A DNA stretch of 6,063 nt from an uncultured Collinsella sp. (lineage in GTDB: Bacteria > Actinomycetota > Coriobacteriia > Coriobacteriales > Coriobacteriaceae): assembly GCA_900553705.1 (NCBI GenBank), contig USEK01000094.1, positions 1 through 6,063 of the forward strand, read 5' to 3'. Positions 1 to 5,562 of the stretch are shown here, piece by piece; position 1 is the stretch's first letter; each line of letters begins with the position of its first letter. Both the position numbers and the translations under genes were made by a program. A model generated the notes under the pieces. That model did not search any database. It worked only from the letters and a program-made list of their open reading frames with translations, and was not told the DNA's origin.

Positions 1-48
1 CGAGATTCCTCTACGTCTCGTGGGCTCGGAGATGTGTATAAGAGACAG
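1..48 (+). other. Sequencing adapter: Nextera read-2 side with i7 index (artefact)
   Basis: Not biological. Bases 1-6 (CGAGAT) are the end of the Illumina P7 oligo, 7-14 (TCCTCTAC) an 8-base i7 index, 15-29 (GTCTCGTGGGCTCGG) the Nextera read-2 adapter stem, and 30-48 (AGATGTGTATAAGAGACAG) the 19-base Tn5 mosaic end. The real insert begins at base 49. The index is the reverse complement of GTAGAGGA, which I recall as Nextera N712. Translating this adapter gives the peptide MGSEMCIRDR on the + strand and a tail ending in THLRAHET on the - strand, so any protein starting or ending that way here is chimeric. Confidence 0.98.
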
Positions 49-49
49 G

Positions 50-259
50 GTCAACAACATGGGCCTCGAGCGTCCGTTGTTCTTTAAGGGCGAGGGCACT
101 CATCATGTGCGCCTGGTCGTCGACGACGACATCGCGACCATCTTTGTCGATGATGTTGCGCTTAACGCTCGATTCTGCAATAAGCAGGGCCAGGGTGTGG
201 CGCTGACGGTCACCGACGGTACGCTTAAGTGCGCAAATGCAACGATCGCGTCTCTGTAA
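50..259 (+). CDS. GH32-like beta-fructosidase, C-terminal fragment (5' end lost at contig edge)
   Basis: Last 69 codons of a gene whose start lies beyond the contig; the reading frame enters from the adapter, so no start codon can be assigned. The visible part resembles the C-terminal beta-sandwich domain of glycoside hydrolase family 32 (invertases, fructanases, sucrose-6-phosphate hydrolases). The stretch VRLVVDDDIATIFVDD followed by ALNAR matches the family pattern of a hydrophobic strand, vD..., an iFvndG-like turn and a conserved arginine. The complete GH32 protein downstream has the equivalent DTTMVEIFANSGEATLTSR. The catalytic five-blade propeller is missing, so substrate and secretion cannot be judged. 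It ends 45 bases before the PTS permease start and probably shares its transcript. It could be a second sucrose-6-phosphate hydrolase or a fructo-oligosaccharide hydrolase. The family call rests on one short domain. Confidence 0.68.
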   Translation, partial: VNNMGLERPLFFKGEGTHHVRLVVDDDIATIFVDDVALNARFCNKQGQGVALTVTDGTLKCANATIASL

Positions 260-294
260 TGGCATCAAAACGTCTTATGCTTTCGTAAAGGAAT

Positions 295-301
295 GGAGAG
301 G
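295..301 (+). promoter_or_regulatory. Ribosome binding site deciding the scrA start
   Basis: GGAGAGG is a purine-rich Shine-Dalgarno match. Its GGAG core (295-298) lies 6 bases before the ATG at 305. The competing in-frame ATG at 293 has only AAAGGA directly abutting it and overlaps this site. The 305 start also gives the family-typical N-terminus MDYKVV. Confidence 0.7.
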
Positions 302-304
302 AAC

Positions 305-1756
305 ATGGACTACAAAGTAGTGTCTCAGCAAGTCGTCGATAACGTCGGCGGTCTGGAGAACATCGAGGGCGCCACGCATTGCGTTACGCGTCTGCGTCTG
401 GTGCTCAAGGATACGAGCAAGTACAACAAGGCCGAGCTCGAGAACATCGATGGCGTCAAGGGCGTGCTGTACAACAGCGGCCAGCTCATGATCATCTTCG
501 GTACCGGTACCGTCAACAAGGTTTACGATGAGTTTATGGCTCTGACGGGCGTTAAGGAGATCAGCGCTTCCGAGGTCAAGGGCGCCGAGGCGGACAAGAA
601 GGGCAAGTTCTTCTCGGTCCTCAAGGTATTCTCGGACATCTTTATCCCCATCATTCCCGCTTTCGTCGGCGCTGCTATCATCATCGGCCTTAAGTCGCTG
701 ATCGTTGCCAACGGCCTCTTTGGCATGGAGGGCAGCCTCGCCGATCACAGCGAGTTCCTCAAGAACCTCGCAAGCTTCTTTGCCATTATCGCCACCACCT
801 TCGACTACCTACCTGTCCTGGTTATGTACAGCGCGGTCAAGCGTTTTGGCGGTAACCCGATCCTGGGCATCCTCGTCGGTATCGTCATGGTTCACCCGAG
901 CCTTATGAACCGTAACACGTTCGTTATGGACCCGACGGGTGCTGAGTACTGGAACTTCGGTCCGCTATCCATTCCCATGGTTGCTTTCCAGGGCGGTGTG
1001 TTCCCCGCAATCCTGACCGCCTGGTTTATGGCCAAGGTCGAAAAGATTGCCCAGAAGTACATCCCCGAGGTCGTTTCGTTCGTCTTTGTCCCGACCGTTA
1101 CCCTGATTCTTGCTAACGTCGCTCTGTTCACCGTGTTCGGCCCGCTCGGCAACCTGATCGGCGACGTCCTCGCCGGCGTAATCGATATCCTGTACAACAG
1201 GATGGGCGTCTTTGGTGCCTTTGTCTTCGCCGCGTTCCTGCAGCCGCTCGTCGTTACCGGTACGCATCAGTTCATCCAGGGTATCGAGGCCAACCTCGTT
1301 GCCACGACCGGCTTCAACTACATCCAGGCCATCTGGTCGGTTTCCATCATCGCCCAGGGCGGCGGCGCCATCGGTATGTACCTCATTCACAAGAAGCACT
1401 CCAAAGAGCGCAACATCTGCATGTCGTCCTTTATCCCGACGCTGGTCGGAATCTCCGAGCCCGCTATCTTTGCTGCAAACATGCGCTACTCGATCATCCC
1501 GTTCATCTGCGCATGCATCGGTGCAGGCTGCGGCGGTGCCTTCGTCAAGCTCTTTGAGGTGCGCGCTATCGGTCAGGGTCTGACCGGTGTGCTTGGCCTG
1601 CTCATCGTTACGCCCGAGACTCTCGTGTGGTATGTGGCTGGCAATCTCATCGCCTTTATCGTGCCGATCGTCTTGATCTTTGCCTACAACAAGGCAAAGG
1701 GCGTTCCGACCACCGATGAAGAGGGCGCTGGTGCTGGCTTCGATGTCAGCTTCTAG
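305..1756 (+). CDS. scrA: PTS sucrose-type permease, fused EIIB-EIIC
   Basis: Membrane permease that takes up a sugar, most likely sucrose, and phosphorylates it during transport; 483 residues from the chosen start. The N-terminal EIIB domain (about 1-90) carries the phospho-accepting cysteine at residue 26 in ATHCVTRLRLVL, the classic site of the glucose/sucrose/beta-glucoside PTS family. A charged linker near 90-100 leads into the EIIC domain (about 105-470), with many hydrophobic helices, a GTHQFIQG motif near 319-326 and GISEPAIF starting at residue 382, both hallmarks of sucrose/beta-glucoside EIIC. No EIIA domain follows; the protein ends shortly after the last helix (GAGAGFDVSF), so phosphate must come from a separate glucose-type EIIA. 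Sucrose specificity is inferred from the GH32 genes on both sides; beta-glucoside or trehalose EIIBC are close relatives. An alternative ATG at 293 would add four residues but has a poor ribosome site. Confidence 0.92.
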   Translation: MDYKVVSQQVVDNVGGLENIEGATHCVTRLRLVLKDTSKYNKAELENIDGVKGVLYNSGQLMIIFGTGTVNKVYDEFMALTGVKEISASEVKGAEADKKGKFFSVLKVFSDIFIPIIPAFVGAAIIIGLKSLIVANGLFGMEGSLADHSEFLKNLASFFAIIATTFDYLPVLVMYSAVKRFGGNPILGILVGIVMVHPSLMNRNTFVMDPTGAEYWNFGPLSIPMVAFQGGVFPAILTAWFMAKVEKIAQKYIPEVVSFVFVPTVTLILANVALFTVFGPLGNLIGDVLAGVIDILYNRMGVFGAFVFAAFLQPLVVTGTHQFIQGIEANLVATTGFNYIQAIWSVSIIAQGGGAIGMYLIHKKHSKERNICMSSFIPTLVGISEPAIFAANMRYSIIPFICACIGAGCGGAFVKLFEVRAIGQGLTGVLGLLIVTPETLVWYVAGNLIAFIVPIVLIFAYNKAKGVPTTDEEGAGAGFDVSF

Positions 1757-1795
1757 TTGAGCCGTTCAGCGTAATGTGCGGATAAGTCCATTTGA

Positions 1796-1833
1796 GGAAG
1801 GGCGCTCGGCTCGTGCGAGTCGAGCGTCCTTCC
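1796..1833 (+). other. Long intercistronic hairpin between permease and hydrolase
   Basis: The arms 1796-1813 and 1816-1833 pair over 18 positions with only two G-U wobbles and no mismatch. The 2-base gap means the real loop is probably the tetraloop GTGC on 17 pairs. CTATAGACG follows rather than a run of T, so it is not a textbook intrinsic terminator. The scrB start codon is only 24 bases beyond it, leaving no obvious room for a separate promoter. I infer that it limits read-through, marks an mRNA processing or stability point, or both, allowing different levels of permease and hydrolase. It could also be a factor-assisted terminator. Confidence 0.75.
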
Positions 1834-1857
1834 CTATAGACGAGAAAGTCAACGGCG

Positions 1858-3300
1858 ATGTTTAATCAAAAAAATAAGGTGACACGCGCGGACTATGAGC
1901 AGTGGCGTGCCGGACAGGATGAGACGGCGGGTCGCATCGCGTCCGACCCCGATAGGCTCCTGTTCCATGTGGAGCCTGAGCTTGGCTGGCTCAACGACCC
2001 CAACGGTTTGGTTCAGATTGGTGATACGTATCACATCTATCATCAATACGATCCGTTCGATGCTGCGCATGGCGGTCCAGTGCTTTGGAACCATCTGACG
2101 ACAAAGGATTTTGTGACGTACGAGAATCACGGCCCCGCGCTGTTCCCCGATTCCGATTTGGATTCGAACGGAGCGTATTCTGGTTCTGCCTTTGTACGCG
2201 ATGGCAAGATTCACTACTTCTATACCGGCAACGTCAAGCATTTTGACCGCGATGATTACGACTACGTGTTGACGGGCCGTGAGCAAAACCAGATTCATAT
2301 GGTTGCCGAGAATCCCGACGAATTGGGCGAGAAGTGCATAGCTGTTGGACCGGTCGATTACCCCGACGATATCGGTACGCACGTGCGCGACCCCAAGATC
2401 CTTGAGCACGATGGTATCTACTACATGGTTCTGGGCGCTCGTACGAAAGACGACCGTGGCTGCGTGCTTGTCTATACCTCGCGCAATCTTGAGGACTGGA
2501 GCTATGCGACGCGCATTGAGTTGGGCGAGAAGTTTGGCTTTATGTGGGAGTGCCCCGATCTGTTTGAGCTCGATGGCGAGCTTATTCTCGTTTGCTGTCC
2601 GCAGGGTGTGCCTGCCGATGGTTGGCGTTACCGCAATCCGCATCAGTGCGTGTGGTTCCCCATCGAGGCCGATTGGGAGGCGCCGAGCTTTAAAATCGTC
2701 GGGCAGGGCATGCCCCCGATGGTCGATGCCGGTTTTGATTTCTATGCTCCGCAGTCCTTTGAGGATGCTACAGGCCGGCGATTGATGATCGGATGGTCGG
2801 GTTGCCCCGATGCGACGGCGGAAAACCCGACGGTGGCGCGCGGGTGGCAGTGCGCGTTGACGGTGCCGCGAGAGCTGAGCATGCGCGATGGTAAGCTCTG
2901 CCAGCAGCCGGCGCACGAGATTGAGAGGATGCGCGGCGACTGCGTTCGCGCGACAGGCGGTGAAACCGTTGAGGAGCCGGGCCGCCTGTTTGATCTTGTG
3001 GTTTCCTGTGAGGGCGCCAAGATGGTCGAGCTCGAAATCCGCAAGGGTGTCTTTGTGCGCTATGCAGACGGGATGCTTACCCTCGACATGGGTGACGAAG
3101 GCTATGGGCGCGACCAAAGGTCGATCGAGCTCAGCGAACTTCGCGACCTGCGCGTGCTTTCGGACACTACGATGGTCGAGATTTTTGCCAACAGCGGCGA
3201 GGCGACACTTACGAGCCGTACCTATTCGCCGGCGGTTTCGGCGATGGGGTTGCATGCCGAGGGTGCGGCATCGATGGATTTCTACCGCCTCGCGCATTAA
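1858..3300 (+). CDS. scrB: Sucrose-6-phosphate hydrolase / beta-fructofuranosidase, GH32
   Basis: Hydrolyses the beta-fructosidic bond of sucrose-6-phosphate to glucose-6-phosphate and fructose after PTS uptake; 480 residues, the usual length for bacterial SacA/ScrB enzymes. The three family catalytic motifs are intact: WLNDPNG at 44-50 (nucleophile Asp47), RDP at 177-179 (transition-state stabiliser Asp178) and WECPDLF (acid/base Glu231, in the EC motif). The C-terminal beta-sandwich shows VEIFANSGEATLTSR near residue 440. There is no signal peptide, so it is cytoplasmic, as expected for a phosphorylated substrate. The N-terminal stretch ending RIASDPDRLLFHVEPELGWLNDPNG supports the ATG at 1858, although its ribosome site (GAGAAAG, 1842-1848) is weak. 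It follows scrA by 101 bases across a strong hairpin. Specificity among sucrose-6-phosphate, sucrose and short fructans cannot be settled from motifs alone; the PTS neighbour favours the phosphorylated sugar. Confidence 0.93.
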   Translation: MFNQKNKVTRADYEQWRAGQDETAGRIASDPDRLLFHVEPELGWLNDPNGLVQIGDTYHIYHQYDPFDAAHGGPVLWNHLTTKDFVTYENHGPALFPDSDLDSNGAYSGSAFVRDGKIHYFYTGNVKHFDRDDYDYVLTGREQNQIHMVAENPDELGEKCIAVGPVDYPDDIGTHVRDPKILEHDGIYYMVLGARTKDDRGCVLVYTSRNLEDWSYATRIELGEKFGFMWECPDLFELDGELILVCCPQGVPADGWRYRNPHQCVWFPIEADWEAPSFKIVGQGMPPMVDAGFDFYAPQSFEDATGRRLMIGWSGCPDATAENPTVARGWQCALTVPRELSMRDGKLCQQPAHEIERMRGDCVRATGGETVEEPGRLFDLVVSCEGAKMVELEIRKGVFVRYADGMLTLDMGDEGYGRDQRSIELSELRDLRVLSDTTMVEIFANSGEATLTSRTYSPAVSAMGLHAEGAASMDFYRLAH

Positions 3301-3301
3301 C

Positions 3302-3316
3302 CGTGCGTGGAGCACG
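3302..3316 (+). terminator. Weak candidate terminator after scrB
   Basis: A 5-bp stem CGTGC/GCACG with a 5-base loop starts one base after the scrB stop codon and is followed by ATTTGACTT. The stem is short and the T-run is only three bases, so this may be incidental. The larger hairpin at 3448-3496 is the other candidate for stopping read-through from the operon. Confidence 0.25.
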
Positions 3317-3359
3317 ATTTGACTTGCCGGGCGGAATGTGTCGCAGTTGCCGCAGCGAA

Positions 3360-3388
3360 CTACCGTTTATCGTGTATAGCTACCGTTT
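3360..3388. repeat. Direct repeat CTACCGTTT, two copies 20 bp apart
   Basis: CTACCGTTT occurs at 3360-3368 and again at 3380-3388. The 20-base period is close to two helical turns, so a protein would meet both copies on the same DNA face. They lie just upstream of the putative -35 box of the degV-gene promoter, where an activator or repressor site would be expected. No known motif is recognised. A pair of 9-mers can arise by chance, so the regulatory role is inference. Confidence 0.5.
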
Positions 3389-3397
3389 GCGGAGTAA

Positions 3398-3426
3398 GTA
3401 ACACATTGTTGCAAACCGTGTAGAAT
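3398..3426 (+). promoter_or_regulatory. Putative sigma-70-type promoter for the degV-family gene
   Basis: TAGAAT at 3421-3426 matches the -10 consensus at five of six positions. GTAACA at 3398-3403 matches the -35 consensus at four of six, with an ideal 17-base spacer. The stretch around it is AT-richer than the flanking genes. Transcription would start near 3433, giving a leader of roughly 145 bases that contains the long hairpin at 3448-3496. It is the best promoter candidate in the 276-base gap after scrB. Confidence 0.45.
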
Positions 3427-3447
3427 CCTAAATAAGCACGGAGTTTT

Positions 3448-3496
3448 CCAGGGAGACGCTGTCCTTTGTTGTGTGCAAGGGGCGGCGTCTCTTTGG
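3448..3496 (+). other. 21-bp hairpin in the presumed degV leader (attenuator, terminator or small RNA candidate)
   Basis: Arms 3448-3468 and 3476-3496 pair continuously over 21 positions with five G-U wobbles, no mismatch and a 7-base loop (TTGTGTG). The core is GAGACGC/GCGTCTC. The 3' arm ends in TCTCTTTGG, so a stem closing at GCGTCTC would be followed by a short TTT, which gives it a weak intrinsic-terminator look. If transcription starts near 3433, the hairpin forms from about +16, fitting either an attenuator before the degV-family gene or a roughly 60-base small RNA. It could equally be the terminator of the upstream sucrose operon. It lies outside the true coding frame. Confidence 0.7.
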
Positions 3497-3506
3497 TGCT
3501 TGGATG

Positions 3507-3520
3507 CTGTTGTGCAACAG
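3507..3520. repeat. Palindrome CTGTTG-TG-CAACAG
   Basis: Perfect 6-base inverted repeat around a 2-base centre, between the long leader hairpin and the degV-family start codon. In RNA it would be a 5-bp stem with a GTGC tetraloop, the same loop sequence as the 1796-1833 hairpin. In DNA it could be a dimeric repressor site. No known operator is recognised. Confidence 0.4.
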
Positions 3521-3576
3521 TGCGGCGGCGCGTGCCATGTATTGAAAAGCCAATGTTGAGATGGGTCGTGATAATA

Positions 3577-4431
3577 ATGGGCAAGTACGTAATCGTGGTT
3601 GAGTCTGGGTCGGATGTGACGCCGGAGCTTTGCGAACGCTACGGCATCGTGCGCGTGCCCATGCATGTCACGATTGGTGACGAGACCGTCGAGGACGGTT
3701 CGATCGATCCGCTCGAGATTTATTCACGCTGCAACGAGTTTGGCGTAATGCCCAAGACCAGTGGCTGCGCGCCTGCGGATTTTGCTCACGTGTATGACCG
3801 CATTCATGCCGAGCAGCCCGACGCGACTATTCTGCATCTCGCGTATTCCGAGGCAACGACCTGCTCCCATCAATCATCGAAGATCGCCGCCAAGGGTTGC
3901 GACTACGTCTACTCCATGGACACGCGTTTTGTCTCGGTGGGCCAGTCGCTCGTTGTCGTCGAGACCGCCAAATACATCGAGGCTCACCCCGATGCCACCG
4001 TCGACGAGATCTTTGCTTTTACGAATTCCGTCATGGATCGTGTGCTGCTGGGCTTTGTTCCTACCGACCTAGCCTTCCTTAAGGCAGGCGGTCGTCTGTC
4101 CAACGTGGCATTCCTTGGCGCCCACCTGCTCAAGATTAAGCCCTGCATTGAGGTAACGGGCGGTAAGTTTGTGGCGACCAAGAAGTTCCGCGGCTCTATG
4201 CTCAAGTGCGCCCGCGCCTTTATTGACCACATGGTTGCGAAGGGCGAGATCGACTACTCGCACATTGGCCTGGCGTATTCGGTGGGCCTTTCCGAGGAGC
4301 TGCGCGACGACATGGAGGTCTATGCGCACGACCTGGGCTTTAAGGACGTTACCTGGACCCAGGTTGGCGGTGTCATCTCGAGCCATTGCGGCCCGACCGC
4401 CTTCGGTGCGGTGCTCACTCTCAAGGCGTAA
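3577..4431 (+). CDS. DegV-family (FakB-like) fatty-acid-binding protein
   Basis: Cytoplasmic two-domain protein of 284 residues, normal for the family. DegV/FakB proteins bind a fatty acid and present it to the kinase FakA for phosphorylation and entry into phospholipid synthesis. The family landmarks run in order: VVESGSDVTPEL at the N-terminus, a TSGCAPADF segment starting at Thr61 (usual TSQPSP.DF), MDTRFVSVGQ, AGGRLSN with Arg173, LKIKPCIEVTGGK, and HCGPTAFG with His270. The usual SGTYQS loop is replaced by TCSHQS at about 95-100, keeping hydroxyl residues at the lipid-binding position. The ATG at 3577 (MGKYVIVVESGSD) is chosen because it gives the family N-terminus. Upstream in-frame starts at 3553 or a TTG at 3466 would add unrelated, cysteine- and arginine-rich residues. 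No clear Shine-Dalgarno is seen. It looks monocistronic, with its own promoter and terminator. The FakA partner is not in the window. Confidence 0.92.
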   Translation: MGKYVIVVESGSDVTPELCERYGIVRVPMHVTIGDETVEDGSIDPLEIYSRCNEFGVMPKTSGCAPADFAHVYDRIHAEQPDATILHLAYSEATTCSHQSSKIAAKGCDYVYSMDTRFVSVGQSLVVVETAKYIEAHPDATVDEIFAFTNSVMDRVLLGFVPTDLAFLKAGGRLSNVAFLGAHLLKIKPCIEVTGGKFVATKKFRGSMLKCARAFIDHMVAKGEIDYSHIGLAYSVGLSEELRDDMEVYAHDLGFKDVTWTQVGGVISSHCGPTAFGAVLTLKA

Positions 4432-4462
4432 GGCCTGGCGTCTATCGATTACTATTGCCGCG

Positions 4463-4499
4463 GCAGCGGGCAGGTTGTGACAACCTTCCCGCCGCTTTT
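4463..4499 (+). terminator. Intrinsic terminator after the degV-family gene
   Basis: An inner stem AGGTTG/CAACCT with a TGA loop is extended by GCGGG/CCCGC across a single C-T mismatch and then by GC/GC across an A-C mismatch. TTTT follows immediately at 4496-4499. Position, 31 bases after the stop codon, and the T-run make this the clearest rho-independent terminator in the window. It separates the degV-family gene from pflA. Confidence 0.88.
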
Positions 4500-4562
4500 G
4501 CGTGGAGTCAAATAGGACGACCTAATTGACCTCTAAACCGTTTCGCCATCATGCGTATGGGC

Positions 4563-4568
4563 TAGAAT
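4563..4568 (+). promoter_or_regulatory. Putative -10 box for pflA
   Basis: TAGAAT, the same hexamer proposed as the -10 box of the degV-family gene, sits about 50 bases before the pflA start and after a strong terminator, where a promoter is needed. No convincing -35 is found at 16-18 bases; TTGACC at 4526-4531 is a good -35 match but lies 31 bases away. An activator-dependent promoter is possible. Confidence 0.3.
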
Positions 4569-4617
4569 GGCTCTGGCATTTATGTAACTAAAACCAAAGA
4601 GAGGCAAGGTAGCGGGA

Positions 4618-5436
4618 ATGGCTGAGATGACGCTCGAGGGTGTGGACGCTCGTCCCGAGGACTCCGCGTTTGCCCTGGGTCGCGTACATTCGATTGAGAC
4701 GATGGGTACGGTTGACGGTCCCGGCATCCGCTTCGTAGTGTTTGTCCAAGGCTGTCCCATGCGCTGCGCGTATTGCCACAATCCCGATACTTGGTCTGTT
4801 AACGGCGGCACCATGGTGACCGTCGAGCACCTCATGGACGAGTTCCAGAGTAACCATGAGTTTTACCGCAGCGGCGGAATTACGGTTTCGGGTGGCGAGC
4901 CGCTTCTGCAGCCCGAGTTTTTGGCCGACCTGTTCCGTACAATGCACAACAACCCCGATGGCCGCGTGCATACCTGCCTTGACAGCTGCGGATATGCGTT
5001 TGACCCCAACCACCCCGAGAAGTTCGATGCCGTTCTCAACGAGACCGACATGGTGCTGCTCGACATTAAGCATGCCGATCCGGTTGAGCATAAAAAGCTG
5101 ACCGGATGCGATCCTGCGCGCATTCTGGCGTTTGGCGATGAGCTGGCGCGTCGCAGGATCAAGGTCGTTATCCGTCACGTAGTGGTGCCGGGCATTACCG
5201 ACACGGTGGAGGAGTGCGAGGCACTCGGTCGCCTGATTGCCCCGTGGCATAACGTGGTGGGCTTGGAAATGCTGCCGTATCACACGATGGGCGTCGTCAA
5301 GTACGAGCAACTGGGCATTCCCTATAAGCTTGAGGGCGTGCCCCAGATGGATACCGGGCGCATGCCCGAGCTGCGCAATGCCGTTATGACCGGTATGAAA
5401 AAGCGCCGTGCGGAGCTCAGGTCGGCCATCGGCTAA
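4618..5436 (+). CDS. pflA: Pyruvate formate-lyase activating enzyme (radical SAM)
   Basis: Radical SAM iron-sulfur enzyme that makes the glycyl radical on pyruvate formate-lyase, turning on anaerobic conversion of pyruvate to acetyl-CoA and formate; 272 residues, slightly longer than E. coli PflA because of about 20 extra N-terminal residues. The [4Fe-4S] motif CxxxCxxC is seen as CPMRCAYC (Cys46, 50, 53), preceded by TVDGPGIRFVVFVQG. The SAM-contacting GGITVSGGEPLLQ follows at about 86-98. There is no extra ferredoxin-like cysteine insert, so it is the short PflA type rather than a long glycyl-radical activase. The ATG at 4618 has GAGG (4601-4604) and AAGG (4606-4609) upstream; an ATG three codons later is a less likely start. 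No pflB is adjacent: the preceding gene is the degV-family gene behind a terminator, so it is probably transcribed alone. It could activate another PFL-like enzyme. Confidence 0.94.
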   Translation: MAEMTLEGVDARPEDSAFALGRVHSIETMGTVDGPGIRFVVFVQGCPMRCAYCHNPDTWSVNGGTMVTVEHLMDEFQSNHEFYRSGGITVSGGEPLLQPEFLADLFRTMHNNPDGRVHTCLDSCGYAFDPNHPEKFDAVLNETDMVLLDIKHADPVEHKKLTGCDPARILAFGDELARRRIKVVIRHVVVPGITDTVEECEALGRLIAPWHNVVGLEMLPYHTMGVVKYEQLGIPYKLEGVPQMDTGRMPELRNAVMTGMKKRRAELRSAIG

Positions 5437-5448
5437 CAAGCCATTTTT
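5431..5448 (+). terminator. Weak candidate terminator overlapping the pflA stop
   Basis: GGCT (5431-5434) and AGCC (5439-5442) can form a 4-bp stem with an AACA loop, followed by A and five T (5444-5448). The T-run is good but the stem is very short and includes the stop codon, so termination strength is doubtful. The 126-base gap to the next gene shows no better candidate. Confidence 0.35.
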
Positions 5449-5562
5449 GCCCCTTTATGATACCCGAGCTGTACTGGCCTAACGGCTTGGTGCTGACACG
5501 GTTGAGCCAAAATGCTGGTACCATACCGTGGATAAGCAATTTGCACGGATTTGGGGGATGGC

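Noticed and set aside
260..304. Antiterminator (RAT) or riboswitch element before scrA
   Set aside because: Sucrose PTS genes in some bacteria carry such elements, but the 45-base gap shows no suitable inverted repeat or terminator.
1849..3315. Unbroken 488-codon open frame on the - strand across the whole scrB gene
   Set aside because: It is codon-for-codon in register with scrB, so it stays open simply because scrB uses no TTA, CTA or TCA codons, as expected in a GC-rich genome. The translation is low-complexity in character, rich in Arg, His and Ile, with no recognisable domain. The strand reading WLNDPNG, RDP and EC is clearly the real gene.
3466..3576. 37-residue N-terminal extension of the degV-family protein from a TTG start
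   Set aside because: It begins inside the long hairpin, has no ribosome site and gives a Cys/Arg-rich stretch unlike the family. The ATG at 3577 gives the standard N-terminus.
4588..5439. 283-codon open frame on the - strand over pflA
   Set aside because: Same in-register shadow effect; the + strand carries the intact CxxxCxxC radical SAM motif.
5493..5524. Promoter for the nucleosidase gene (CTGACA ... TGGTACCAT)
   Set aside because: CTGACA and an extended -10-like TGGTACCAT are present, but the spacer is 20 bases, so the match is too poor to annotate.
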